Shown piece by piece: positions 32,701 through 44,564 of a stretch of 64,000 bases of DNA. Each line of letters begins with the position of its first letter. Position 1 is the stretch's first letter. The position numbers and the translations under genes were made by a program. A model generated the notes under the pieces. The model had not been told where the DNA came from, ran no database searches, and worked only from the letters and a program-made list of their open reading frames with translations. Origin of the DNA: Tribonema minus (taxonomy: Eukaryota; Sar; Xanthophyceae; Tribonematales; Tribonemataceae); contig JAFCMP010000536.1 of the NCBI GenBank assembly GCA_017506865.1, forward strand, positions 248,001-312,000, in the 5' to 3' direction.

Positions 32701-35700
32701 ATCGAGTTGACACATAGAAATGTCCCTTCTGCCCAACTACTGGATTGACGTGAGTGATGGGTTGCGTGGGGTTACGTTTAGATTTTACCTCTAGCCCTAA
32801 GCGCAGGCACGGATGTAGGCATGTAGGTGTTGCGTGTGTCGTAATGACATGGCCGTTTTTGCATGCGGGAGGCTTAGGCAGGTATGTATGTATCAGACAG
32901 CGCTCCACGTGCCTCAAGCGGTGCTTGCAGTCCAAGAGCTCTAAATGTGATCATACAGTGATGTCTCTCGCGTTGGCATCATACGCGTGCAGGTCCTGCG
33001 TACGTCAATGCTTCCATCATACACACATACCACGCTGCACACCGGAATTCATCATCCATCAGCGGTTATGTCATTGACTCCTGACCGCATCGCAGATCAA
33101 GTTTATCCATATGCGCACTGCAATTCAGCAGTGCTCAGCGGCAATGGCATGGTGTACAGAGTGGTGACTCTCCCCTCACACTTCCACGTGATATTGAAGC
33201 TGCTACGTAGTGAGTGGCAAGATGCGCATCCTCAGTCATCAGTTTGCAGCAGCACGGCATATCAAGTTGAAGTTCAGGCCGCTTATGCGTACACTGCAAC
33301 TCATCATGTGCTCAGCGGCAATACCATACTTCAAGTATGCAGAGTGACTCTCCCCTCCGCATTGCAGACCAAGTTGCGGCTGCTTGTGGAGTGGCAAGAT
33401 GCACACATTTGAACTCCACTTCAGTGCTCAGCGGCTATTACATACTTCAAGTGTACAGGGTGACTCTCCGCTCGCACTGCAGATCACGTTCCGGCTGCTG
33501 GTACGGGTCAAGAATCACACATTTCAACTCATCGTCAGTGCTCAGCAGCAATGACACAAATTCCACTATACAGAATGGTGACCCCCCTCTCGCACTGCAG
33601 ATCAAGTTCCGGCTGCTGGTAGGGGGCAAGATGCGTGCCGTCACCGAGGCGTACTACCCCAGCAACAGCCGCCACCACCACGGCATCATCGTACCCAGCG
33701 ATGCTGAGCTTTCGCCTCTGATGATGGCTTGGGCGCGCCTAACGGTGCTCACGTACCAGTACGGGCGCGCGGAAGACTTTGCGCACGACTTGTACGGGCT
33801 CAGGTGAAGTTTTGCCTATGTATTGAAGTCATTGCTCGTGAAGTATCGGCGGCTTAGCCTTGTATGTCGTAGTGAGCGGCGTTTGCCCTGCCTGCTCACG
33901 GGCTTGAAGATACGTTGGTGACGGCGCAGAGTCTGATGAGCACATGCGCTGTTGAAGTTGTGTCGAGCACATATGCAGATACGTAATGGCGCAACTACTA
34001 CGCCTGGCGGTGCAGAACAAGACAGCGGGCGGCACTTTATACAAGAGTTTATTGGGCTCACGAATGTAGGTGTGGGTTCAGGCGAAGTGCGCGCTTGCGA
34101 GTTACAGGCACTACACTGCCAACGAGCCTGCACGCACGCATGGTGGTCAGTCGACGTGTGAGTGCATTTATTGTTGAGCACTGCTGCAAAGCTGGGGCGA
34201 CTGCGCAGAAGAATATGTTGTGGCAGCTGTGGACAGGCGTGATTCACGTACGGGTGTGGGTAATGGAGAGTCAGGATTAGCTCAAGGGTTCAAAGTTTTG
34301 CGGGATGTAAACCGGCTCGCACTCAGGTGCACTATTAGCAATTGCATCACTAGAGCTTCACGGCCGCGCCTATGCATTTTGAAGCTGAAGTTGGTGTTCC
34401 ATATCTTCAACTTCAATCACAATTAGTAGCTGACGCGCACATCCCACTCTGACGCCACAGCGCCCATGATGGCCATGATACAAGTTCGTTTCTGCTTGAG
34501 AAGGGACCTCACTGGATGTGCAAGCACCTGGCCACTTTTGCTTCCCGCCCTTTTGTGCGTAAAGCATGCTCAGTTGCTTCTCGCTGTCCCCTTCTTAGGG
34601 TTAGGGTTAGGGTTAGGGCAGCGCTTTCAAGGGCGGCCTTGTGTGCACACACGTAACTGCACCACCTCCCCCCCACAATGCTCAGGAACAACTCAGGCCA
34701 TAGCGTACGTAGATGCCACATGTTAAAGCGACTCCTCTGCTTTTGAAAGCGGGCGCCATTGTAAATATTGGCCTTGCCCCCACGTGCACATGTGAAATCA
34801 TTACATCAGTTGTAAACAATTTTGTTTCTCTCTCACAGAAGCGGGCGCTGTTGTAAACATCAGCCCTGTCCCCAGGCATTTGTACATGCACCGATTGTCT
34901 CTCTCCCACAGTGCAATTTCCGCCCTTCCCGCCGCAGCCTGTCTGCGCAGGCCAGGGACTGCACGGGCGCGCGCGCGCAAGCAAACACACAAAGCAGCGC
35001 TCAGCAACAAGCGGCCACCGACACGGACGAGGCCGGGGACCTGCCAGAGCCGCAGTTGTCGCTCAACGACACGCTGTACCTGCACCAGGTGCCGTGCGGC
35101 GTGGGCGCTGTGCTGCTGCCCGAGGCGTGGATGGAGTACAGGTGCGCAGCAGCGCTCAGCTGGGGTACAGTCAGGGCTAGGGTTAGGGTTAGGTGTATGA
35201 TAAGGGTTACAGTAAGGGGTAGGGGTAAGAGCAAGGGCTGGTATGCGTGACCTTCGACGACAAGGATTTGGTGGAACTGACTGTGTAGTGAATGAAGGGA
35301 GGTGCTGTATGCGCTCGCACGGCGCAAAACGCTGTGTTGTCAGGCGCTGCAAGGGGTATCGAGGAGGAATTGTGTTGTGCCACTGTGCTGCTTTATCGCA
35401 AAAGTCATGATGTCAGCAACCAGCTCAGCCTCTTTCAATGACTCAATCACAAAGCCACGAGGTCAGCAAGCAGCTTAGCCTAACCCCAACTACAATGGGG
35501 CAGCGTTCAGCTGCGTGGGCACGACCAACAGCAAGTGTCACACAGTGCGCAACAAGCTGCACTTTGGCGTCAGGCTTGACAACACCATACATACATGCCT
35601 TGCGCCGACGACACGTCCATTAGTGCTTGGTCAATTGCACAGCCATGGATGTTGAGCACATGTCGCGCAAGCATTGAAGTACCTGGTAGCACAGTCTCAC

Positions 35701-36280
35701 ACAGCAATCCATTGGGGGCAGCGCAAACGTCACGGGGCTGTTGCTGGATCTCCAAGTGCCTGTGATTGCCTACAGAGTGCAGTCTGCATTCCTCAAGAAA
35801 GCAGCTGGTAGTGCTGTGCCACTGTACTCCCCTCAGGTTGTTCTCGTCAACTCATCTGCTTCACATTTTCTTCTTGTCATTTTTCTTTGTCACAGAGCCT
35901 ATCTGGCGGCCCGGCTACTGGAGGACCACATCGTAGCCGTGATACCCCGCTCCCCTACCGCGCTCTGGCGCACCACATGGCAGCGCTACATGGCCGAAAT
36001 GGCCTACCAATCACGCTACTACATGCTCTACCCCAACCTCCCGATGAAGGCGTCTTTCGCGCGCACGCCCACGCCCCCCCGAGCCGGTCCCGATGGGGAG
36101 ACAGGCAATATCAGTTCCGTGCAGGAAGGGGGGGCATTGGCGCAGAATGTCTCTGCAATGGCGGAATTGTTTTTGCGGGGAGCACCTGGAGGTGGGATGC
36201 GGCTTCCGCAGAGCCTGCCGCGATTCGATGCCAGGGGAGACCGCGTCGCAGTCAATGCAGCAGCAGATGCAGGGGCTTGA
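26742..36280 (+). CDS. Large membrane glycosyltransferase-like protein
   Basis: Nine exons join with consistent phases: 26742-26969, 27105-27274, 27591-29009, 30548-30730, 30961-31024, 31702-31944, 33601-33803, 34938-35141 and 35896-36280 (stop TGA). The product is about 1032 residues. A membrane segment at about residues 41-56 (LAVALAFIMVIKLLLK) near the N-terminus suggests a type II Golgi protein. The middle is Ala/Gly-rich. The C-terminal third resembles a GT-A, GT2-like fold found in algae: LSVVVDGHSD, then AYYPSNSRHHHG, VPSDAELSP, and a WQRYMAEMAYQSRYYMLYPN segment near the end. Where relatives have an acidic LEDDIEVSP-like motif this protein has VPSDAELSP, so catalysis may be altered. 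Substrate unknown. The exon 34938 acceptor was chosen by phase. Confidence 0.8.
29608..29636 (+). repeat. Interstitial TTAGGG array
   Basis: Four to five tandem GGGTTA units in intron 29010-30547. Similar short runs lie at 30871-30888, 34595-34618 and 35176-35193. They are telomere-like, but internal, since genes continue on both sides. Confidence 0.9.
31025..31160. repeat. GTGCTCA-rich repeat after exon 30961-31024
   Basis: The intron start holds repeated GTGCTCAG/GCGCTCA motifs spaced 15-30 bp over about 130 bp. Similar GCTCAGCGGCAA motifs recur at 33125-33545. Confidence 0.5.
31945..32530 (+). repeat. Donor-side ladder of exon 31702-31944 copies
   Basis: A near-complete copy of the last about 125 bases of the exon lies at 31988-32112, still open in frame and ending in a usable donor (AAG|GTGGGT). 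Shorter copies of the exon end (GTTCGCG-GCGTGGGAGGGCCGCGGCGG) lie near 32176-32220, 32311-32362 and 32494-32530. The first two of these are followed by GTATAT- or GTACAT-like donors. Spacing is about 110-180 bp. Confidence 0.88.
33081..33600 (+). repeat. Acceptor-side ladder before exon 33601-33803
   Basis: Units of about 90-115 bp carry a GTGACTCTCC-CTC-CACTGCAG acceptor context, then the first about 40 bases of the exon (ATCAAGTTCCGGCTGCTGGT) in decayed form, then a GTGCTCAGCGGCAAT block. Copies are visible near 33165, 33343 and 33458; the real exon follows at 33601. A weaker trace lies near 33081. Confidence 0.87.
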
Positions 36281-37341
36281 GCATGACCCCCTGCGCGTTT
36301 GCAATTCATTTGCAAGTCGGGGACATGGCATGGCATTACTGCACGCCTCCACTGCATCCATCGGGGATGGAAAGGTCAGGCCTTGGCACGTCACTGCTTG
36401 ATATGGCGGAAAAGCGCCAACAACAAGGGCTCAAAGCGTCGCCAGGCGCTTGTTCCATAGCGCAGCCAAGAGACATTCTATTTCGGCAGTGCAGCCAAGA
36501 AGCGTGTCGCGCCACTGCTGGCCGGGCCTTCTATGCCAGGGAGGAAGCTGGAGCCTGAGGGTTGAAGAGCGTCAATGTTCACATCAAGGCTCCCGGGTGC
36601 CTCCATGCAACCATGTCAGGCGCATGCGTGCACACAAGATGAACGACACCTGTCCTGCCCCCCCTAGCTCTAGCCTGTTGGCAAAAATGGGCAAGGGTGC
36701 CCAGGGGGCCTTCAGGTGCGTATTGGTCCTGCACAGTATTGCTACAAAAAGCCAAGGGGTGCCTACTGCACTGTGCGCCCAGGTGTTCTCAATGCAACAC
36801 ATCGCGGTGTGACTTTTCGACAACACCTGGGCGCACAGCGCATATGACCCTCAGGCTGCCTCGACCCCCCTCCACCAGGTCCTGTCTGGTGCGCATGATT
36901 ACAAGAATGCTTGCAATCCCTATCTTCAGTGTCCACATGCACTTTCAAGTGGCACTAAAGTGTTGTGGCTAGCATATGATGACGTAGGTGCGGCTTGACT
37001 ATTCCGCAGGAGGTTCACTGAATGTTGTGCGTCTGTGTCTCAGTGTCTACAGAGTTCCACCGCAGGTGCTGCACCTTGTGCAAAGCACCTTGCAATGGAA
37101 TACGCACGCATTGCGTGTGCGATATATCGCAGCTGGCTTGCCTTGCTCTATTGTATTTGCTGCCTTGTTAGTGTACTTCACCTGCAGCTTTGCGCCAGCG
37201 TGCACAGTACATGCGTCAAACACACGCGACAACAACTAGGCGCGTTCATGTGATTGTATTGCTCATCAAGCTATTTGTGCATTTGTACAATTGTTGGTAA
37301 ACGACGACAGCGCTTGCCATACATGTATGTACGTATGGCCA
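36281..37341. other. Intergenic stretch with a 17-bp hairpin
   Basis: No gene is supported between the two convergent stop codons. 36771-36787 (CTGTGCGCCCAGGTGTT) is the exact reverse complement of 36822-36838, with a 34-base loop. It may be a 3' processing hairpin or a transposon remnant. Confidence 0.6.
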
Positions 37342-40300
37342 TCACAGGTCCATAGGCAATGGCCGCATCTGCTCCACCATGAACAGGTCATGCTCCTGTA
37401 GCATCAGCTCCCCTCCCCGCAGCCCAGGGGCCCATCTGATAGTCGTGCGGTTCATACCAGCGGGGTACCATGACACCCCGGCTATGCCAGCCCAGTCCAG
37501 ATCAATGAAGTTGACCTCCCACTCCTCAGCATTGAAGTTTTCTGTTTGTTTACGGCGCACCAAGATGTTTGGTCTCTCACATCACCGTGCACCGCCTTCG
37601 CCGCCTCTCCAGAACAGCCTGCATTGGCAATTGGCGCGGCATGCATGCTTCTCAGTGCTGCATGAACAGCCGTCAGCAGTGCATCTGCATCCGCCTTTTG
37701 AAAGGTCGGGGAGTTGAAGCAATCATACAAAGTCCGCCAACCATCCGCTTCTGAGAGGTACTGTATTGCCACCATGCAACCGCCTCCTGGCAGAGTCTCG
37801 CAGTAATGCAGCTGCGGCACCAGGCCGAGAGCCTGCCACGCTTTGTAAATCTGTCACAGGCAATAGCAGTGCACAGGAAGGACGACAGGCGTGAGTATGA
37901 TGCAAGGTCACAAATTGGCAAGACCGGCAAGGTGCCAACTGGTTGTTGAGAGATCATCCAAGACACATGATTGCTGCACAAGCTCATCAGATGGCGACAA
38001 CACTGCAACAGCAGTAGAATGGGGGTGTACTGCTTGATGTCGTGCTGCTTCCCTCCTGACAAAGGTTCGTGTCGGTCGATTTCATAATGCTCATTGCCTT
38101 TGTGTGCTTCACGTGCAATCAAGTGTGGTCATTTGGCTCGCTAGAAATGAATGGGTGCTCATGCGTGAATGTGCGTGTGCGTATCGTTTGCGTGTCTGTT
38201 CATCCAGCCATGCACTCATCTTCTCATGCCAGTGGCATGCATCGCCACTAGTGAGTGAGAGGAGCACAGCACATCAGTTTAAATGACAATAAAGCACCAC
38301 TTAGCTGTGTGAGGTCAAGACCTTTGTGACGAATACGAAGGAGCCTGCCAATTGATGCAGTGTCCACGGACATGCAAGTGCTCACTTGCAGCGACACAGC
38401 AGATGGAAGAAAGGGTCACCATGATCCATATCGGCAAGCACGCATGTGAGCTGTTTTTTGACGGCCTGAGGGTATGTATGCATGCGAGCTGTTGACGGCC
38501 CGAGGGCATGTGCGTTTTACAGGCTCTTTCACTAAGAAACCAACAAAGCACTGTGGGCACCTACAAGTATGATGCACATTCAGTGATTTCTCAAATTTCA
38601 AAGGTTGCAAGCGGCGGTGTTGAAAGTTAATATGATAGTGTATGCCAACAACAACACAGTACCTGTTTGGGGTAAGGACCCGGCGTGAACTTGACCACAA
38701 CGGGGTAGGCGTCTGTTGCCGCCGCTGCCGCACTTCCAGGCTCGCGATAGTTGGCCGTGAATATGAGTGTCCCCTTGATGTCCAGTCTGTTCGCATCCGA
38801 AAACCCTGGTGTTGAGAGCAGGGGGTACGGTACCAGGGTACTGGCGGACAGAGGTGGTCCTCGCTGACTGGCCAGCTGCTGAGCGCTGCTATGCAGCTGT
38901 AGCACTTCCTTGAACCGCTGCACATAGTTCCTGTCTGGAGCCTGCTGGTCGAACAGCTGTAGTGCCTCCAGGCTGTATCCGAAAGCGTCGTTGCGCATAG
39001 CCTGGACACGGTACAAGGCAGAACAGCGGCAAACAGATGTGTCATGGGACAAGCACCGAGGATTAAGCGCAATCGGGACGTCCTACCACCATGTTGATAT
39101 TCAGCCCAGGCTATCTTTCTGAGATCCTGTGACACTAGGAGACTGCTGTTGGTTGCGTCCACTCATCATATACATGCAGTGCAGAAGCTGCCCGCCAGAG
39201 GTGGCAAATGAAATCACTTACATTCAGTAGCGGCAATCTTGCTACAACATGCGAATCACCCTAGCGCCAATCTCACCAACTGCTTCTCCATGCAGTACCG
39301 CCGCCTCAAATTCCATGCCGCTGCCGCAAGCGCCGCCAGCACACGCGCCAGATGCATCATTTGGGCTTCTTCGCGTAGCGTGAGGTCGATCAATGTCGCC
39401 GTGTTCATCAGCGGCTCTGCTACGACGACATTTGGCTCCTTGAAGTACATGCCTGCGTCGAAGCAGCAAGATAAAAACAACAGCGGGAGTGTATACGATT
39501 ACCGTATAGGACTGCCACGTATAGAGCGTGCGCCAGTACCATTGTTGGCGGTAAGATCAAAGCAATATGCACAGCCTGCTGCTCTTGGAGCCCACGAATG
39601 TGCAGTACGTGCCTGACAGGTCCAGGCCTCACCACCATTAAGGTTGGTGGCACTGTGCATTTTCGAAGAGTCAGGACGTAGAGTATATGCTAGTGTTTTG
39701 TGAAGTTGATGCTCGCTTCAGTACCCCAGTTCACCTCTTAAGCTTGGCAATTACTGCGCGCACCAACGGCTGTGGGCAAGTAAGTAGGCCCAAAGATGTA
39801 AATAATGTTGACTTCTGTTGGACCAGCTGAAAGGAAAGAGATTGGAGCTTGCTGGCTGTAGGGCTAGCAGATGGTGTGGTCAAGTTATGTGCAAGGCAAT
39901 CAAAGCAGGGAGTAGCTGTTGAGTTTGGGTGGTTCACAACAACTGGTGGTCACAAGCGCCCCCCCACAAACAAAACTCTTGGCGTCTTGCGATATTCATG
40001 AAGCACGAGTCAAGGAGTTTCGCAAAACAGAAAGACAAAGACAAATCGCCTATATATATATACAATTACTTGAACGTCTCAGCGGGGTGCTATCGTTATC
40101 GGCACATTCCTTATGCCAAACATGACAACGCTGCGCAATGGCCATGACTGTTTGCAAACAGTGATTGATGCACGTCCATTGTCACTGTACATTTGCAACT
40201 GCATACTGGCAAGGTTCCATCAGGCTCTGAAATGCCTAGGTCAGCAGCAACAGAATTGCACACATGAACTGCTGCTGACCGATAGCTTCCAAGATCTGCT

Positions 40301-43010
40301 GATCTATAGCGTAGAAGCAGGAGGCACCTTGCTGTTCATCAACTTTATGTTGTTTGAATAATGCACATCATCGTCTCATTCAACTAGGCCGCTGAGTCAA
40401 TGCCTGTTTGCAAGCACACAGCTTTACAGCAAAGTATGTCCAGACATGAACGCCGGGTGAAGCTGCTGGAAAGCGGCGGTGGACACCACTGGAGAGTGAG
40501 TTCACGCAAGCACAGCTCTGCTGCTTTGCGCCGAGGTGCCAAATACTGTAACAGCAGTTGACAGGCACTGCAAGCTGCAATCACTGCAAAGAACGTGGTG
40601 GCATGAAAATAAGGCAACGGAGCACTGCTCACCATTTATGGCCAGATGTGGACCAGCAACAGTGATGCCCAGTGCTGGTGCGCCAGTTGCACGAATGATC
40701 ACATCATCATCGCGAGTGCCGTCGCCATTGCCAAAAGCGTCCTGCGCACAACACCGTAAAGGATATTCACATGAAAGCATGGATCAGCAGTAAGGCTGCC
40801 AGCACTGTAGAAGTGTGTAGAATTGAGGTACTCTGCAACGTTGTGTGCTTCATTCATGTCCTCTTCTGAGATTCAGCATCGCGGAGAAAGTTCAAGGGGT
40901 GCCTGCCATGAGGTATGCCGAAAAACATAGGAGATGTCACCTGCTGACATGGTAGATGAGACTTACTTCAATCACCACATTATGGCACCTGCTGCTGCTG
41001 GTGGTGGTGGTAGTGGTGGTGCAGCAGCTCGTACTGTAGCTGTGTAAGATACTTGAAGTGTATTAGTGATTCAGCGATGAGCACCTGCATCATTACATTT
41101 GGACTTGAAGGTACGATGTCCTTCGTAACGGCGTTATCGTTGTCGCTGCCAATGTGCATACACCGGTATTATGATGTGAGAGCCGTCAAAGTAAGCAACG
41201 GCACAGTTCGGCAGGACTAAATCAGGTCTACTAGCGCCCGTGTCTCTTGCAAGGACAACAAAGCAAATCCCGCCTTATATGGTACTGTACCAACATCCAA
41301 GGAACATCCAAGGGCAAACTTGCCTGGTAGAGACGAAGAACCTGAAAGTACCCTTCCCCAGAGCTGCCTTCCTCATTTTTCACTACAACGATGAGGATGA
41401 CGTACGCGTCATCAGTCTCAGTACCGGCAATGGCGCAGCGGCCGTTGCTGTTAACAGGCCCACTTGTGCTGCTGTTACTGATCTGTTGAATGCTGTTGCT
41501 GCTCTTTGGCGGGACTATGAAGCTAAAGCCTGGAAGGTACTGGTTGAACCACTGGTGGAATGCGGCTTGTCGTGCAGCCTCATTGTCGTATATGAGGGCC
41601 ATAGTGGCGCACAGCTGTTCCGCAGCCTGCACAAGATGGAAGACGAACAACACCAGTGCTTTGGGTCCTTAGAAGCAATGTTGGACGTGGTTGCCTGATG
41701 AAATGGTAAAATGATAATTGCAGACATTGACAGCGGTCTGGCTGTACACTCAGTGCTACGATGTGATGCAGCCATGTGCGTATTGGTGTACACTACTATG
41801 ATGGCACAATAAGAGCTGTGGCCCGCATATGAGTGAAGCCTTCAACAGCCTGCAAGCGTACTCGCCATCGCAGCACAGCGCTCATCATGATCCAGCATGC
41901 GTAGAGGGGCATGCATGTTTTCTATTTGGTCATCGATACCGCAAAATGCATGTAAAATGAGCATTTTCAAGACTAGCCCTTGTGCACTCAACCTCAACGG
42001 CTTGACCGTGGTGCAACATCTTGAAGTACTGTTCCCCTCTGAGTGTGGGGGGGGGGAGATGCTCGCGCTTGAGAACATGACATGTTGATAGTACCATGCT
42101 GCTGACAGCCAGTGCAACAGCTACGCATGCACTGCTCGCACCTCCACATGCGACATCTTAAGCACTGTTTCTCTCTTTGCGGGAAGATGCTGAGAGTGGA
42201 GAACATGACATCATGATGGTATTATGCTACTGTACTGACAGTCACTGCGACAGACACTCCAGCATATCTCGCACCTCCACAAAGTGGCCCGGCACGCGGC
42301 CTGCCAGCCGGCCATGAGCCGCATCCTTGATTAATCCAAACTCGGGTGACAGTTGGGCAACAGGTGTGGCGGTAGCGGCATCAACTGCATGTTCTCGACC
42401 AGCGTAAAAGAAGATTTGACGTTGTGGCGGCGAGCATCCGGGCACGAAGCTCCTTGCTGCTGATGGCTTGCTGAAGTCGCTTGCACACGCCTCGACTCTG
42501 CGGCGCTTGCCCGCTGCCGTGGCACCTGGTGGTCAGACAGAACAACGTGCACGGTTGAACGTGGTTGGCACCAGCAATTGACAATTTTGTTTCGGACATT
42601 GCGCATGAATTGATGCAACTGATGTTCTGTTTCGGCAAGCCTGACAAGCGAACCGCAGTTCTGACCAGCAGCGCAACAGAGATGAACGAAGCGGCGCGGA
42701 TCAGCACAGTGATGCAGCCTTGCGTGAATAACGGTGCTGGTGCTACTCATGCGTCTCCATGCCGAGCCTGAAAACTCTGCACCTCGTGGATGGCTATCAC
42801 TGGCTGTCAGTTGAGACCTTGTGAACCAGGAGGTGTTTCTGCCTCTTGTTGACACGAAGCGTGCTGGCGGCCCAGTTTCGCCAAGGTAGGAGCAATGCTT
42901 TGAGGAGGAATCTTCATCATTTCGACTCTTACGCCGTTGATTGATTTACAGTATTGCCTACCTGTGAACGACACAACATGCTTGTGCTCACCTGTAGGGA
43001 GTGCAGACAT
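37342..43010 (-). CDS. Kinase-fold protein with frameshift in catalytic loop
   Basis: Exons 43010-42992, 42525-42275, 41626-41324, 40741-40633, 39452-39277, 39001-38663 and 37850-37342 give about 568 residues. The first six total exactly 399 codons. The start MSALPTG is followed by a basic GKRRRVE, possibly a nuclear signal. Middle segments include VVVKNEEGSSGEGYFQ and IIRATGAPALGITVAGPHLAI. The C-terminal part reads as an atypical protein kinase lobe: VVVKFTPGPYPKQ with the candidate Lys, HGDVRD as catalytic loop and FIDLDWAG as metal-binding motif. The pattern resembles the FunK1/CRN-associated kinase-like families. Near 37566-37575 the frame shifts by one base within the expected HGDxRxxN motif, so the gene is either a recent pseudogene or carries an assembly error. 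Confidence 0.72.
40742..41323 (-). other. GC-AG intron of the kinase-like gene
   Basis: The donor reads CCAG|GCAAGT, the classical GC donor context, and the acceptor GCGCAG|GAC. Using it keeps phase 0 and retains the GEGYFQ...LRLYQ segment. The alternative GT donor at 41341 would drop six residues. Confidence 0.7.
42040..42274 (-). repeat. Donor-side copy after kinase exon 42525-42275
   Basis: On the minus strand the exon end and donor GTGGAG|GTGCGAG recur about 130 bp downstream (plus 42138-42152). Both copies are followed by a GTCATGTTCTC block and an AGCATCT block. Confidence 0.72.
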
Positions 43011-43161
43011 TGGAGTAATTCAATCATGCCCAATGAATGCTGTCGTCTGACACACACCTATGCCCATCTGTGAACTTATTAACTAGGTAGACAGGCCAAC
43101 TAACATCGGGAGCTGCGCTAGTCCCACTGCGATTGCCCACACGTTTTTTGAACAGCTGGTT

Positions 43162-43491
43162 TCAGCAAGGTGCTTGCTTGCCTGTAGCTATCCCAGTTAC
43201 GGCGGCTGTCCTTGCTGCATCAGAGTCGTATACTACCACAAGCAGATCCTGGCCTGCTATGAGCCACGCTGATTCCAAATTTGCGTCATCAGCAAGCACG
43301 CCCTGCGCTTGTTTGAAGTCGTAAGTCAGGCACACGGGTGGCACCTTGGGCGCTGATGCCTCCACTTCCTCCAAACTAGGACGCCTCGTCCATGCTCTGA
43401 ATCTCCCAGTTGGCGTGTTCGGAGGCAGAAAGTACCGCACACAGTATAACTGGCCTGACATGTTGAGCAGAAACGTGAACCCAAATAGCAA
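43162..43491 (-). CDS. Unassigned C-terminal exon
   Basis: An open minus-strand frame of about 95-110 residues ending in a stop. It probably begins as an exon at an acceptor near 43462 (CATGTCAG|GCCAG). The sequence has normal amino-acid composition (for example LADDANLESAWLIAGQDLLVVV) but no family I recognise. An ATG at about 43563 in a good context (GTCATGGCG) might belong to a first exon, though no clean donor was found. It lies directly upstream of the kinase-like gene on the same strand. Confidence 0.4.
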   Translation of the reverse strand: MLFGFTFLLNMSGQLYCVRYFLPPNTPTGRFRAWTRRPSLEEVEASAPKVPPVCLTYDFKQAQGVLADDANLESAWLIAGQDLLVVVYDSDAARTAAVTGIATGKQAPC

Positions 43492-44564
43492 CTCTCGACA
43501 GCGTCAACTGTTGGAAGAATAAACTCTTTGAAGTTGAAGTTGCGAGGCGCGGCGAGACGCCATGACGGCAGCAGCCCCGAGGAAGGACTAAATTCTGCAA
43601 AACTAGCAACTACATAGAAGCTACAATGGCAGCAGAGTTTATTGCGATGTGCAGTGCAAGCAAATTGAACTGTCGCTAACTGAACGACTGACGCTGCAAG
43701 ACGCACACCACCTTCGCTCTCACCGGATTGCCGCTGCTCATTTGTAGATCATTCGATCCAATAATCATCATGATGAACCCAGCCAATGCGTACTGTTGGC
43801 CATGGGTGCCATCACTGGCTGTTCAGACCCCTCCCCCTCCAGCCTGAGCTGTTGCACACCCTGTGCAATGCAGGGTGCGGATGGGCAGACAGTCGGAATG
43901 ATGTTTACAAGACAGAACAGATTTGGTGTATAGCGCAGCGCGCTCAAGCGGTAGATGCACATACACATATATCGCGCACGGGCCACAATAGCTGGTCCCA
44001 TGCATGAGCCGAAGAATATGTGTGCAAGGACGTCGAGAGACTCCATGTGCCTCTCATAGAAGTGAGCGACGCTGGCCGCCAATTGGTGCAGTTTTCTTAC
44101 CATTCCAGCCATGATCCGCTCAGAATTCTGTCAGCAGCAGCATGTTGATGAATCAGCCAGTGCGGCCCTGCACAGTGCACAGCTCGACAGCAGTGTGAAC
44201 AGAGTGCAAACCCAGATCCCAGTCGCACGCACCCAACTGATCCGGTAGAACATCCATGTATTGCACACGCACACGAAAAGAGATGTGATCGGTTGGCGAG
44301 GACACAGCGCCTGCCCTCGCCTATAACAACTTTGGGCGCTGGACTGACAGCAGCGCTCGACTCAGTGACATCAGCAGCGCCATGGGCCAGCAGCACCGTG
44401 CCCACCGCTCAAATACCACTGCTCAGGGCGCCACTGCTCAGCACCAGTGCTCTCAGGGCTCTAAATCATGTTGAGCGCTGCACATGCTGAGCGCTGCTGA
44501 CCACGCTCATCGCCGGCCCTCAGAGCACTCCATCACGGTGGTTCCCCCCTCCCCCTCCCCCCCC
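43492..44564. other. Stretch with possible but unresolved exons
   Basis: A minus-strand frame starting at 44112 (MAGMVRKLHQLAAS) could be an exon of the unassigned gene, but it also contains a strong donor (AATG|GTAAGAA), so intron and exon cannot be told apart. Repeated GCGCTCAG/CACTGCTCAG motifs occur at 44390-44510. Confidence 0.35.
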
